A stretch of DNA of 64,000 bases from Arsukibacterium sp. MJ3 (GTDB taxonomy: Bacteria > Pseudomonadota > Gammaproteobacteria > Enterobacterales > Alteromonadaceae), in the NCBI RefSeq assembly GCF_000987765.1, contig NZ_LAHP01000004.1, positions 1 to 64,000 on the forward strand, given 5' to 3'. The translations under genes and the position numbers were made by a program. Each line of letters opens with the position of its first letter. Position 1 is the first letter of the stretch. This document shows positions 44,777 to 53,913 of the stretch, one piece after another. A model generated the notes under the pieces. That model was not told the DNA's origin, did not search any database, and saw only the letters and a list, made by a program, of their open reading frames with translations.

Positions 44777-44797
44777 CCTTGGGGGTCAGATCCAATT
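44777..44797. repeat. Dispersed 21-bp repeat, copy 2
   Basis: Matches 3917-3937 at 20 of 21 bases (GGTCAGATCC here, GGCAGATCC-containing there). It lies in the 157-base gap between the convergent ferredoxin and modC genes. Confidence 0.55.
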
Positions 44798-44854
44798 GTT
44801 AATATTTTGTCACTTACACTTTGGCTCCTGTCAGCCTAACGCTGGCTTATCCCG

Positions 44855-45931
44855 TTAATCTAACGCCACGGCTTTAATCTGCGCATACACGCTCTGGCCT
44901 ACCTGCAACCTCAAGCGTTCAACCGATTGCTTGGTAAGCAGCGCTTGCAGCGGTTGGTCTTCAAGGTTTAGCTGCACCAGGGTTTCGGCTGGATGGGGAG
45001 CGGGATTAAAGCCGGTAATGCTGACTTGCAGCTGATTACTGACGGAGCTGTCGTTGAGTTTAGTCAGGCTAAGGGCAATATCACGCGCCTGAATACGTAA
45101 ACGGTAGGTTAAAGGTGAATAAGCTCCGGCAGCGGCAGTTAAAAACAGCGGTGCCGGCAGTTGTAATGGTTGCTGGCCGATATGCAGTTGCAGCAGGTGG
45201 TGTTTAATACCACTGCATTGAGCATACAGTAGCGACATGGCACCACTGGCGGCCAGTTCAGGTTTTAGTAACTGTTGCGGCAGAGATCCTTGGCTGTGGA
45301 TGCTACCGTGTTGCATTAACACCAGATTATCAGCTAGTTTCACTACATCATCTAGCTGATGGCTAACCAATAACATAGGTATGCCGCTGTGGTTGGCGAT
45401 GCGTTGTAAAAACGGCAGAATTTCGCTGCGGCTTTGCTGATCAAGCGAGGCTAACGGTTCATCCAATAGCAACAATTGTGGCTGGCTAAGTAATGCCCGA
45501 CCCAAAGCCACGCGCTGGCGCTGGCCGCCGGATAACTGTTCAGGATGTTGTTTTAACAATGGCTTAAGCGCTAACAGCTCGATAACCTGCTCGGGCAGCA
45601 TGCTGACGGTTATGCCTTTAACCAGACGGCGGTAGCCATACAGCAGATTTTGTTCGACTGACAAATGCGGTAATAAACTGCTTTCCTGAAACACCATGCC
45701 AATCCGGCGCTGGTGCACTGGCACAAAATGCTTACCCTGTTGCCAAACGGTATCATTGAAACGGATCTGCGCATCAGCGTGCCGGTCAAGCCCGGCGATA
45801 GCACGAAGTAAGGTAGTTTTGCCACAACCGGAACGGCCAAATAGGGCGGTGATGCCTTGCAGCGGCAGGCTATGCTCTACTTGCAGGCTAAAAGCACCGC
45901 GTTTCACGGTTAGCTGCAGCGCCAGTGTCAC
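44855..45931 (-). CDS. modC: Molybdate ABC transporter ATP-binding protein ModC
   Basis: ATPase of the high-affinity molybdate importer. Walker A GRSGCGKTT (33-41), Q-loop FQESSLL, ABC signature LSGGQRQR, Walker B LLLLDEPLA, and a C-terminal TOBE/Mop domain after about residue 290 typical of ModC. 358 residues. It starts with GTG at 45931, whose GTGA overlaps the modB stop. Last gene of the nine-gene operon that begins at moaA. Confidence 0.94.
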   Translation of the reverse strand: MTLALQLTVKRGAFSLQVEHSLPLQGITALFGRSGCGKTTLLRAIAGLDRHADAQIRFNDTVWQQGKHFVPVHQRRIGMVFQESSLLPHLSVEQNLLYGYRRLVKGITVSMLPEQVIELLALKPLLKQHPEQLSGGQRQRVALGRALLSQPQLLLLDEPLASLDQQSRSEILPFLQRIANHSGIPMLLVSHQLDDVVKLADNLVLMQHGSIHSQGSLPQQLLKPELAASGAMSLLYAQCSGIKHHLLQLHIGQQPLQLPAPLFLTAAAGAYSPLTYRLRIQARDIALSLTKLNDSSVSNQLQVSITGFNPAPHPAETLVQLNLEDQPLQALLTKQSVERLRLQVGQSVYAQIKAVALD

Positions 45932-46617
45932 AATACCGCCTCGCGTTCAAAGCGCCGGTTCAGGCCGTAAACAATAAACAGCACGACAAAGGCACTGATT
46001 AATAACCCCAGTGATAACTGATGCGCCTGAGTGTAATTCATCGCTTCAGTGTGATCATATATCAGTACCGACAGCACCTGAGTTTCACCCGGGATACTGC
46101 CGCCCAACATTAAAATGACCCCAAATTCGCCCAGAGTGTGAGCAAAGGTAAGGGTGGCGGCCACGATAAAACCGCCGCGACATAGCGGCAGCACCACGCT
46201 AAACAACTGGTCCAGTTTACCTGCGCCCAGCGTTGCTGCAACCTCCAGCGGTCTTGGACCCATACGGCGAAAGCTTTCCAGCAGTGGTTGTACAGTAAAG
46301 GGCAGCGAATAAATAACCGAGCCAATTAAAATACCGCTAAAACTAAACGCCAGATGAGGTAACCCCAGCTGTTGTAATGTGCCACCGACAGCACCATGAG
46401 GGCCCAGCAGCAGTAATAAGTAAAAACCTAGCACGGTAGGCGGCAACACCAGCGGCAGAGCCACTATGGCCTGAATTGCGGTACGCAGTTTGCTTTGGCT
46501 TTGCGACAGCCACCAGGCGAGTGGTGTGCCCAGCAGCAGCAAAATAGCAGTGGTATACAGGCATAACTTTAATGTTAGTTGAATAGCTTGCCAGTCTTGC
46601 GCACTTAGCTGCAACAT
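45928..46617 (-). CDS. modB: Molybdate ABC transporter permease ModB
   Basis: Inner-membrane channel of the molybdate importer, 229 residues with five or six helices. The permease motif LGAGKLDQLFSVVLPLCRGG, the site that docks ModC, is at about 140-160, and LPPTVLGFYLLLL is typical. I place the ATG at 46617, 4 bases after the modA stop and behind GGAG; the longer open frame would overlap modA. Confidence 0.94.
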   Translation of the reverse strand: MLQLSAQDWQAIQLTLKLCLYTTAILLLLGTPLAWWLSQSQSKLRTAIQAIVALPLVLPPTVLGFYLLLLLGPHGAVGGTLQQLGLPHLAFSFSGILIGSVIYSLPFTVQPLLESFRRMGPRPLEVAATLGAGKLDQLFSVVLPLCRGGFIVAATLTFAHTLGEFGVILMLGGSIPGETQVLSVLIYDHTEAMNYTQAHQLSLGLLISAFVVLFIVYGLNRRFEREAVL

Positions 46618-46621
46618 AATG

Positions 46622-47386
46622 TTACTCCGCTGCTTGGTCAGCGGTTGGCAGTTCAAAACCATAACGTTGTTTTATGGTGCGCACCTCAATCGTCGACATA
46701 AAGGCAGTAAATTGCTGCGCAGCATTATTATTTTCGCCGTGGCGGGTAATCACAAAAGCCTGTGCTAGTGGCTGATGCAGCGTTGCCGGAATAAGTTGAT
46801 AACCGTGTTTGGCCAATTCAGGAAATTTGGCCAGTGACAGCGCAATGATCGCCATATCAGCACCGCCACCTTGCGCCAATTGTGCAGTTTGGGCGACGTT
46901 TTCGCCATATACCAATTTCGGTTCAATTGTTTGCCACAGTCCACTGGCTTGTAAGGCTTCTTTGGCACGCTGGCCATAAGGTGCATGAGCGGGCTGAGCA
47001 ATCGCCAGACGGCGAAAGTGCATGTTGCTAAGTTGGCTAAGCTCGATGCCTTGCATATTCTGGTGCGGGCTCCATAGCACTATCCGGCCTATGGCGTACA
47101 ACTGGGGTTGAGTAGTGGCAAGGCCTTCTGCGTAAAGCTGCTTGGGAAATTTAATATCGGCTGAAAAAAACACATCGTAGGGCGCGCCATGGCGAATTTG
47201 GGTGGTCATTTTACCACTGGAACCATAAGTAACCCGAACAGCAACGCTTGGTTGCTGCAGATTAAACAGTGCAACGATTTCGTCCAGCGCAAAACGTAAA
47301 TCAGCTGCGGCAGCGATAGTTAATTTATCGCTGGCTTGCAGTGGCAGACAAAAGACCAAACAGAGCAGCAGTAAAAATCGTGACAT
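46622..47386 (-). CDS. modA: Molybdate-binding periplasmic protein ModA
   Basis: Periplasmic solute-binding protein with a signal peptide (residues 1-18, LPLQA before SDKL). The start of the mature protein TIAAAADLRFALDEI, YGSSGKMTTQI and the hinge PYDVFFSAD are standard for ModA. 254 residues. It begins 3 bases after moaE, so uptake and cofactor synthesis are in one transcript. Confidence 0.94.
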   Translation of the reverse strand: MSRFLLLLCLVFCLPLQASDKLTIAAAADLRFALDEIVALFNLQQPSVAVRVTYGSSGKMTTQIRHGAPYDVFFSADIKFPKQLYAEGLATTQPQLYAIGRIVLWSPHQNMQGIELSQLSNMHFRRLAIAQPAHAPYGQRAKEALQASGLWQTIEPKLVYGENVAQTAQLAQGGGADMAIIALSLAKFPELAKHGYQLIPATLHQPLAQAFVITRHGENNNAAQQFTAFMSTIEVRTIKQRYGFELPTADQAAE

Positions 47387-47389
47387 GTG

Positions 47390-47839
47390 TTACTCCCAGC
47401 GGGTTAACGCTTGTTGATCACTGGCTTTGGCGTCTACCCAGTACTCACCATTAGCGGTATGTTCTTTTTTCCAAAACGGCGCGCGGTTTTTCAGATAATC
47501 CATTATAAATTCACAGGCGGCAAAGGCGGCAGCGCGATGGGCACTGGCAATGCCAACAAATACAATTTGCTCAATAGGCTTAAGAGTACCCACACGATGA
47601 ATAATCCGCACAGCGCCCAGTGGCCAGCGCTGCTGCGCCTGTTTGGCAATATCAATAAGTGCCTGTTCTGTCATGCCGGGGTAGTGTTCTAATGTCATGC
47701 CGTACAGTGCGGTATCGTTAAGCTCGCGCACCAGGCCGCTAAAGGTGACCACGGCGCCACAGGCTGCATTGCGGCGTAGTTCGTGGTATTCACTGGCGAG
47801 GCAAAAATCATCGCTTTGTACTGCAACAAATACGCTCAT
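47390..47839 (-). CDS. moaE: Molybdopterin synthase large subunit MoaE
   Basis: With MoaD converts precursor Z to molybdopterin. 149 residues (150 in E. coli). GAVVTFSGLVRE, LEHYPGMTEQAL, HRVGTLKP and the C-terminal KNRAPFWKKEH, carrying the catalytic lysines, are present. One base separates it from moaD. Confidence 0.95.
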   Translation of the reverse strand: MSVFVAVQSDDFCLASEYHELRRNAACGAVVTFSGLVRELNDTALYGMTLEHYPGMTEQALIDIAKQAQQRWPLGAVRIIHRVGTLKPIEQIVFVGIASAHRAAAFAACEFIMDYLKNRAPFWKKEHTANGEYWVDAKASDQQALTRWE

Positions 47840-47840
47840 A

Positions 47841-48092
47841 TCAGCCGCCGGTTACAGGTGGGAAAAACGCCAGTTCATCGCCATCTTTAACTGTGGTATG
47901 TAATGGCACCAATTGCTGGTTTACCGCACATAATAAATCGCTGCGGCTAAGTTCGTGTTGCCAGTTATCACTAAGGCTTTTTAATTGCTCAAGAATGTCG
48001 GTGACTGGCATGGTTTGTCCATCGCTGTTTAACAGGTATTGCTCGCAATCTAACCGCTCGCGTAGCGCAGCAAAAAACAGAATTTTAATCAT
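47841..48092 (-). CDS. moaD: Molybdopterin synthase sulfur carrier MoaD
   Basis: Ubiquitin-like 83-residue protein ending in FFPPVTGG; the terminal Gly-Gly is activated by MoeB (2618-3382) and converted to the thiocarboxylate. [10 protein letters not shown] opens it as usual. Its ATG overlaps the moaC stop by 4 bases. Confidence 0.95.
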   Translation of the reverse strand: MIKILFFAALRERLDCEQYLLNSDGQTMPVTDILEQLKSLSDNWQHELSRSDLLCAVNQQLVPLHTTVKDGDELAFFPPVTGG

Positions 48093-48610
48093 AAATCACC
48101 CTTAGGCGGGTAGCAGTAATGCCCCGATTTACCGCCGGTTTTTTCCAGCAAACGGATATTGCTGATGGTCATCGCTTTATCTGCTGCCTTACACATATCG
48201 TAAATTGTCAGCGCCGCCACACTGGCCGCGGTTAATGCTTCCATTTCCACTCCAGTTTGGCCACTTAATACACAACAGGTTTCAATTTGTATTTGGCCAA
48301 GCTCTGGCAGTAACTGAAAATCAACACTGACTTTGCTAAGCATTAAACTGTGACACAGTGGTATGAGCTCGCTGGTTTTTTTCGCCGCCATAATGCCGGC
48401 AATTCGCGCGGTGGCCAGTACATCGCCCTTTTTCAGCAGCGCCTGTTCAATTAAGCGGATCACGTGCGGGGTGGTTTGTAGTAAAGCACCCGCGCGGGCC
48501 AGTCGGTGGGTAGCCTGTTTGGCGCTAACATCCACCATGGCTGCGGCCCCGCTTTTATTCAGGTGAGTAAGGTCTGAATCAGTTACTTGGTCAGATCCGG
48601 GTAATGACAT
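48089..48610 (-). CDS. moaC: Cyclic pyranopterin monophosphate synthase MoaC
   Basis: Second step of molybdopterin synthesis, acting on the MoaA product. 173 residues against 161 in E. coli, the excess being a short N-terminal extension. [43 protein letters not shown] and [10 protein letters not shown] carry the conserved active-site residues. It follows moaB by one base. Confidence 0.95.
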   Translation of the reverse strand: MSLPGSDQVTDSDLTHLNKSGAAAMVDVSAKQATHRLARAGALLQTTPHVIRLIEQALLKKGDVLATARIAGIMAAKKTSELIPLCHSLMLSKVSVDFQLLPELGQIQIETCCVLSGQTGVEMEALTAASVAALTIYDMCKAADKAMTISNIRLLEKTGGKSGHYCYPPKGDL

Positions 48611-48611
48611 T

Positions 48612-49151
48612 TTAGGCTCCGCATTGCGTAGTTGGGCTGTTTTTTACATGGGCAACAAAGTTACATGGGCCGGTATGGCCATCTAATTGCGGTAAAATAA
48701 GCTGTTGCATTGCCAGAGTGCAAGCACCGCCGGAACCTGGCATGGCAAATAATAAGGTGCGGTTAGCCATGCCCGCTATTGCACCTGATTGCAGTGCAGC
48801 TGAACCTAATTGGTTAAAAGATAAGTGACGAAACACTTCTCCAAAGCCTGGTATTGTGGTGTCAAACAACGGCAATACTGCGTTTATTGTGCAATTTCCC
48901 ACCGCATAGCCGGTGCCGCCGTTAATCAGCACTACCTGTACGTTGTCACTGGCAATCCATTGGCTTAGTGTGGCGCGCAGTTGATATATATTATTTGGTA
49001 ATAACGCGCGTTCAGCGACATGATGGCCAGCCGCATGCAGTAAGGTGCATAACATATCGCCACTACTGTCATTATTGCTGGTGCGGTTATCAGAAACGGT
49101 TAATACCGCGCTATTTAGCGCATAAAACTGGCTTAAATCAGGCTTTGGCAT
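48612..49151 (-). CDS. moaB: MoaB family molybdenum cofactor protein
   Basis: 179-residue MoCF-domain protein related to Mog[34 protein letters not shown] and the C-terminal [21 protein letters not shown] (shortened reading) resemble E. coli MoaB. The separate mogA at 10547 is a closer MogA match, so this one probably has the MoaB role, which in E. coli is not essential. Its start lies 19 bases inside the end of mobA, with GGAG in mobA. Confidence 0.9.
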   Translation of the reverse strand: MPKPDLSQFYALNSAVLTVSDNRTSNNDSSGDMLCTLLHAAGHHVAERALLPNNIYQLRATLSQWIASDNVQVVLINGGTGYAVGNCTINAVLPLFDTTIPGFGEVFRHLSFNQLGSAALQSGAIAGMANRTLLFAMPGSGGACTLAMQQLILPQLDGHTGPCNFVAHVKNSPTTQCGA

Positions 49152-49720
49152 AACGGCTCCTTGAGCTGCGTATTTGCAATACTTAAGCAGCGCTGCCAGT
49201 CTTCTGGCGTATTGGTATTGATTAGTACGTCAGCTGGTGCTGGCAGTATCGAGGCATTTAGTTTGAAAAGTAATGCATGTACCGAGCGTTGGCCTGTTTG
49301 CAGTTGTACGCGTATTAATGTGCTTAAGGCTGGGGTTACCGCTAAAACGCACGGTAACGGGCTGTTGTTAAAGTACGCGGCACAGCTGTTATCACGCAAT
49401 GTGCTTTGTAACAGCTGTTGTAGGCTGGCAACATTTAGTAGTGGTGTATCAATCGGCAAAATCAGTACATGCTCGGAATGACAGTGTTTTAGCGAAGCTA
49501 AGATGCCGGCCAATGGTCCACAGTGTTTGACATCATCTTCAATAAACCCTGGTTGATTACGGCTAATCAGCACTTCACTTGCGCCCGTGTTCAGGGCAAG
49601 CTGTTGCATATGCGCCAGTAAGCTCTGGCCGTTAAGCTGAAGCTCTGCTTTATCGCTGCCCATACGACTAGATTTGCCACCGGCAAGGATCAGCACGCTA
49701 AACAGCGCTGTGCTTGCCAT
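49133..49720 (-). CDS. mobA: Molybdenum cofactor guanylyltransferase MobA
   Basis: Adds GMP to Mo-molybdopterin, giving the bis-MGD used by NarG. LILAGGKSSRMGSDKAEL is the nucleotidyl-transferase signature (residues about 9-26) and LPIDTPLL the metal-binding acidic site. 195 residues (194 in E. coli). I use the ATG at 49720, one base after the moaA stop, rather than the frame opening 54 bases earlier inside moaA. Confidence 0.93.
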   Translation of the reverse strand: MASTALFSVLILAGGKSSRMGSDKAELQLNGQSLLAHMQQLALNTGASEVLISRNQPGFIEDDVKHCGPLAGILASLKHCHSEHVLILPIDTPLLNVASLQQLLQSTLRDNSCAAYFNNSPLPCVLAVTPALSTLIRVQLQTGQRSVHALLFKLNASILPAPADVLINTNTPEDWQRCLSIANTQLKEPLCQSLI

Positions 49721-49721
49721 A

Positions 49722-50693
49722 TCAGCCACCAATTTGAGCCAGGTGACGGGTGCTGCCGCTGTAGCCCTGATCAAGATAATGACTAGCCGCTTTGCCTTGC
49801 ACCGCTTGTTGTAATAAGCGCATTACCGGTGCACTGTCATCATGTTGCAACAGGCTGCGCAGGTCTTGGTAATTGTCGGTAAACAAGCACAAATACAACT
49901 GGCCCTTGCTAGACACCCGCAGGCGGTTACAGTCGGCACAAAAATCGTTACTGTAGGGCATAATTAAGCCAATCTGGCCTTGATAATCCGGGTGTGAATA
50001 TTCCAGTGCCGGACCATCTGTTTTCGCTTTGGGGTTAAGCTGCCAGCCCTGAGCTAACAGTTGCTGCTGAATACTATCGCCGCTTAAATGCTGGTGTTGA
50101 TAAAAGCTAGTATTGTCGTTGGTGCGCATGAGTTCAATAAAGCGCAGTGCAATGTTTTGTTGTTTAACAAATTGCAGAAAATCAGGCAGCGCCAAGGCAT
50201 TGTGTTGCTTTAACAGTACTGTATTTATTTTTACTTGTTTAATACCGATGGCTTTAGCGTGCGCTATACCGTCCAGAATATCAGCAAGTTTGTCTTGTCC
50301 TGTCACCAGATGAAAAGTAGCGGCATCCAGGCTGTCAACACTAACATTTACCGCATCGAGTCCGGCCTCTAACCAGGCTTGTGCATCGCGCCTTAGCCGG
50401 TAACCGTTAGTAGTAAGTGCTACTTTCTCGATGCCAGGTATAGCTTTGCAGGTAGCGATAATGTCGGTTAAGTCTTTACGCAGCGATGGTTCACCACCGG
50501 TAATGCGTACTTTACGGGTGCCCAATTTGGCAAAAGCAGTGACTAACCGACGGATTTCTGGCAGGGTAATTTCTGCTGTGCGTGAGTTACAATCGTTGCC
50601 ATCAGGCAGGCAATAAGTGCAGCGAAAATTACAGCTCTCGGTAATAGACAGCCGCAAATAACTGTAGCGGCGCGCATAAGCGTCAGTTAGCAT
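49722..50693 (-). CDS. moaA: GTP 3',8-cyclase MoaA
   Basis: Radical SAM enzyme for the first step of molybdopterin synthesis. Cys21, Cys25 and Cys28 (CNFRCTYC) bind the SAM cluster; CADCNRLR and a further Cys near 270 hold the second cluster; RITGGEPSLR is the SAM site; and the C-terminal Gly-Gly needed for activity is present (AQIGG). 323 residues. First gene of the moaA-mobA-moaBCDE-modABC operon, behind a structured leader. Confidence 0.96.
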   Translation of the reverse strand: MLTDAYARRYSYLRLSITESCNFRCTYCLPDGNDCNSRTAEITLPEIRRLVTAFAKLGTRKVRITGGEPSLRKDLTDIIATCKAIPGIEKVALTTNGYRLRRDAQAWLEAGLDAVNVSVDSLDAATFHLVTGQDKLADILDGIAHAKAIGIKQVKINTVLLKQHNALALPDFLQFVKQQNIALRFIELMRTNDNTSFYQHQHLSGDSIQQQLLAQGWQLNPKAKTDGPALEYSHPDYQGQIGLIMPYSNDFCADCNRLRVSSKGQLYLCLFTDNYQDLRSLLQHDDSAPVMRLLQQAVQGKAASHYLDQGYSGSTRHLAQIGG

Positions 50694-50699
50694 AATTCA

Positions 50700-50790
50700 C
50701 CTTTCCAAATGGGGAGGTATGACCGTTTCCCGTCATACCCGGTGGCGTTAGTGCCACGGCATACCGCTCATCCCAAATGCCCGTGCATGT
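50700..50790 (-). ncRNA. Probable Moco RNA riboswitch in the moaA leader
   Basis: Read on the minus strand the leader forms a 5-bp hairpin GTGGC/GCCAC (50742-50746 with 50753-50757) and an 8-bp hairpin GGTATGAC/GTCATACC (50716-50723 with 50732-50739), then CCTCC and a segment TTTGGAAAGG that contains the moaA ribosome site. The arrangement and position resemble the Moco riboswitch class known in moaA leaders. I cannot run a covariance model here. If right, it lowers translation when cofactor is plentiful. Confidence 0.7.
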
Positions 50791-50949
50791 CAAAATCTAT
50801 TGAGTTATACCCTTAGATACACGTTTATTAGGCTTAGAGCCGGTAGCTCGGTGTTGTGAAGTAATACTACGCGCTAATAGCGGCTTTCGTTATTGCCATG
50901 AAGAGGGGGCTTAAGCTACTCCTAAGTGGGTATCTGTGCTTATAACTAC

Positions 50950-51023
50950 GTCATAAGTAATAAACGAGTTTGAAAATGCGTACAGATCGCGCAGCTTTTG
51001 AATGGCCAAGAAGGTGCTACTAA
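50950..51023 (-). pseudogene. 74-bp broken copy of the glutaredoxin-MauE gene
   Basis: Matches 54205-54278, inside the intact gene, at 68 of 74 bases. The minus strand still reads LAIQKLRDLYAFSNSFITYD in frame and matches the gene there; similarity stops at both ends, so it is a remnant. It lies in the 533-base gap 50694-51226, which otherwise holds the Moco leader and sequence in which I see no gene. Confidence 0.85.
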
Positions 51024-51226
51024 CTGTGGTTTTTAAATCACTGCTCGTTCAACCGCCGCCGCACGTTTTATAGTTTTCTTGGCAACGGCTTGCGCATGTG
51101 CGCTGTCGTACAGACGTAAATAATGCTTTTTGGTAAATTGAACTAGCAGCCTAATCAACCGCCATGGTGAGACTTGCCAGCTTTATTCAATGAGCCAACA
51201 CGCCCTAAAAACAAGAGAAAAATCTT

Positions 51227-53269
51227 ATGCAAATTGAAGCCAGTGCCTCAGAAGGAGCGGCAATAGAAGAAAAAGATAAGGCCGAGGCGCAATACTACAT
51301 AAAATTAATGCGTGACATGACTCTTGCCCTGTTACTGGGTGTTCCATTGATGATTTATAGGCTGACAATAGGCGAAATGACCGTGACCACCAGCACTGAA
51401 AGGCTAGTGTGGTTTACCATAGGGCTATTGACGCTGGGGGTGATGATATTTTCAGGTAAGCATTTTTATATCGGGGCATGGCACTCGCTTAAAAATCATT
51501 CTGCCAATATGGATACGTTAATTGCACTAGGCACTGGTACCGCTTGGCTCTATTCGATGGTGGTTGTTGCGGTGCCTGATCTACTGCCACTTATGGCACG
51601 GCACGTTTATTTTGAAGCGACTGCCATGATTATCGGGTTGATTAACCTTGGTTTAGCCTTAGAGGTAAAAGCGCGTGGTAAAACCTCTGAAGCTATTAAA
51701 AGGCTGATTGGTTTGCAGGCTAAAACCGCCAGAGTTATTCGGGATGATAAAGACATCGACATTCCGATTGAAAACGTGCTGCAGGATGATCTGGTGCGCG
51801 TGCGCCCTGGTGAGAAAATATCAGTTGATGGGGTCGTTGTTAAAGGACACACCGCTGTAGATGAGTTGATGCTGACAGGCGAACCGATGCCGGTTGAAAA
51901 AACAGTGGGTGATAAAGTGGTTGCCGGTACCATTAACAAAGCGGGCTCGATAGTGTTTAAAGCCACGCGGGTAGGTAAAGACACAGCGTTAGCACAAATC
52001 ATCAATATGGTGAAACGCGCGCAAAATTCTAAACCGCCGATTGGTCGTTTAGCCGACGTTATCTCCGCCTATTTTGTGCCGGTTATTATGATCATTTCGG
52101 TGTTAAGTGCACTCGCCTGGCTAAATTTTGGGCCAGCACCAAGCATCGCGTTCGCTATGGTATCAGCCACTACTGTGCTCATTATTGCCTGCCCGTGTGC
52201 GTTAGGATTGGCCACACCGATGTCGATAATGGTGGGTGTAGGCAAAGCAGCTGAAGCAGGTGTGTTAATTCGAAACGGAGAAGCATTACAAACAGCGTCT
52301 AAAATAACCACGATGATTTTGGATAAGACCGGCACGATTACCGAGGGCGTGCCGAAAGTTACCGACGTGCTGTTGGCTGACAACCAAACCCATGACAAGG
52401 TATTAATGCTGGTTGCCAGCATAGAAGCAGGTTCTGAACATCCGTTGGCGATGGCCATTGTAAAAAGCGCTAAAGAGCAAGGCATTGAGCCGCAGAAGGT
52501 CAGCGGTTTTGCCGCAATTGCCGGGCAAGGCGTTGAAGCGACATTCGATAACAGCACGCTGTTATTCGGTAACGAAAAACTGATGTCCGGGCGCGGCGTA
52601 AATATCGCCTCGTTTTTAGATAAAGCGCAAGCGTTAGCCGGTGAAGCGAAAACGCCGATGTATTTTGCAGTTAATGGAAAGTTAGCTGCGGTAATAGCCG
52701 TTGCCGACCCGATTAAAAGTGACTCGGTTGAGGCTATTAAACGATTGCAGAGCAACGGTATTCGAATTGTGATGCTGACAGGCGATAATCGACTTACCGC
52801 TAAGGCAATTGCGGCAAAAGTAGGCATAACTGAATTCTTCGCCGAGGTCATGCCAGAGGATAAAGTGAAAAAGGTCGCTGAGTTGCAAAAAGCAGGCGAA
52901 ATAGTCGGTATGACCGGCGACGGCATTAATGATGCGCCTGCGCTGGCGCACGCGAATGTTGGGTTTGCAATTGGAACCGGCACCGACGTTGCAATAGAAA
53001 GTGCCGACATTACCCTTATGCGCGGCTCTTTGCATGGCTTAGCCGATGCCATTGCGGTGAGTAAAGCCACCCTCACCAATATTAAGCAAAATCTGTTTGG
53101 TGCGTTTATCTATAATGTAGCAGGCGTGCCCATTGCCGCAGGTGTGTTGTATCCCATTTTTGGCTTGCTGTTAAGTCCGGTGATTGCCGGTGCTGCAATG
53201 GTATTTTCTTCACTCACCGTGGTGACAAACGCGAATCGCCTCCGCTGGTTTAATTCCAAAAATCACTAG
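51227..53269 (+). CDS. Copper-type P1B ATPase without N-terminal metal domain
   Basis: Heavy-metal P-type ATPase of 680 residues. CPC motif at 322-324, phosphorylation site DKTGT (Asp366), SEHPLA in the nucleotide-binding domain, [12 protein letters not shown], and the Cu(I)-type signatures IYNVAGVP and [13 protein letters not shown] in the last helices. All eight membrane helices seem present (first at about 30-46). No HMA domain with CXXC precedes them, whereas CopA-type pumps usually have one or two. An exporter of Cu(I) is most likely. The upstream region contains a broken copy of a gene that lies intact 3 kb downstream, so this block may have been rearranged or acquired. Confidence 0.9.
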   Translation: MQIEASASEGAAIEEKDKAEAQYYIKLMRDMTLALLLGVPLMIYRLTIGEMTVTTSTERLVWFTIGLLTLGVMIFSGKHFYIGAWHSLKNHSANMDTLIALGTGTAWLYSMVVVAVPDLLPLMARHVYFEATAMIIGLINLGLALEVKARGKTSEAIKRLIGLQAKTARVIRDDKDIDIPIENVLQDDLVRVRPGEKISVDGVVVKGHTAVDELMLTGEPMPVEKTVGDKVVAGTINKAGSIVFKATRVGKDTALAQIINMVKRAQNSKPPIGRLADVISAYFVPVIMIISVLSALAWLNFGPAPSIAFAMVSATTVLIIACPCALGLATPMSIMVGVGKAAEAGVLIRNGEALQTASKITTMILDKTGTITEGVPKVTDVLLADNQTHDKVLMLVASIEAGSEHPLAMAIVKSAKEQGIEPQKVSGFAAIAGQGVEATFDNSTLLFGNEKLMSGRGVNIASFLDKAQALAGEAKTPMYFAVNGKLAAVIAVADPIKSDSVEAIKRLQSNGIRIVMLTGDNRLTAKAIAAKVGITEFFAEVMPEDKVKKVAELQKAGEIVGMTGDGINDAPALAHANVGFAIGTGTDVAIESADITLMRGSLHGLADAIAVSKATLTNIKQNLFGAFIYNVAGVPIAAGVLYPIFGLLLSPVIAGAAMVFSSLTVVTNANRLRWFNSKNH

Positions 53270-53411
53270 GAGTATAGCGTTATGCTATGGATAAATTTAA
53301 GCGGATTGATACTTATTGCACTGATTATATAATGGTTTTTGATTTATCAATCGTCAAGCATCGCCATAACAGCAAGCACAGCGAAATACTATTCTACATA
53401 GGAGATACCAG

Positions 53412-53870
53412 ATGCAAGTTGAAACAATCAGAGATGTACTCAATTGGACGGTCTTATTTCACCAGAATTTAAAGGAATGTTTAGAGCACTGTGCTAAACA
53501 GAATAAAGATGAGCGGGCCAGAATGCTCCTTAGTTACCTAGCGGATCACGAAGCGAGTTTAGAGCGCATGGTGCAAGGGTTTGAAAATGATGCAGATGAA
53601 AACGCGTTGAGCACCTGGTGTTATGACTATATCGCAAAACACGCAATTATTAAGCATGGTCATTGTGTATCACCTTTTACAGCATTAGATGTGCCGCACA
53701 TTATGGACAAGATAGTAAACCATCATGAAGACGTTCTTGAGTTGTATACTCATCTTTATTCTCGTGTTGATATAGACAGCGCCAAGGCATTGCTCGATAA
53801 ATTGCACGATGTTGAAGAAAATGAGATAAAACGAATGGTGCAATCTGCTAATCGGTTTTCAGACATGTAG
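53412..53870 (+). CDS. Helical protein linked to copper ATPases, unknown function
   Basis: 152 residues, almost wholly helical, with many His, Glu and Asp residues that could build a ferritin-like or hemerythrin-like bundle (LADHEASLERM, HGHCVSPF, NHHEDVLELY, DVEENEIKRM). I recognise similar proteins next to HMA-less copper ATPases in other proteobacteria but no function is established. AGGAG precedes the ATG at 53412. It probably shares a transcript with the ATPase (142 bases upstream). Confidence 0.8.
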   Translation: MQVETIRDVLNWTVLFHQNLKECLEHCAKQNKDERARMLLSYLADHEASLERMVQGFENDADENALSTWCYDYIAKHAIIKHGHCVSPFTALDVPHIMDKIVNHHEDVLELYTHLYSRVDIDSAKALLDKLHDVEENEIKRMVQSANRFSDM

Positions 53871-53913
53871 TTGACTGAGCTAAAGCTGACAATGTTGTTG
53901 TATTGAAAGCCCT

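Noticed and set aside
52069-53079. 336-codon open frame on the minus strand inside the copper ATPase
   Set aside because: It is a shadow frame opposite a gene with intact catalytic motifs; the translation is rich in Ser/Ala/Thr without any family resemblance.
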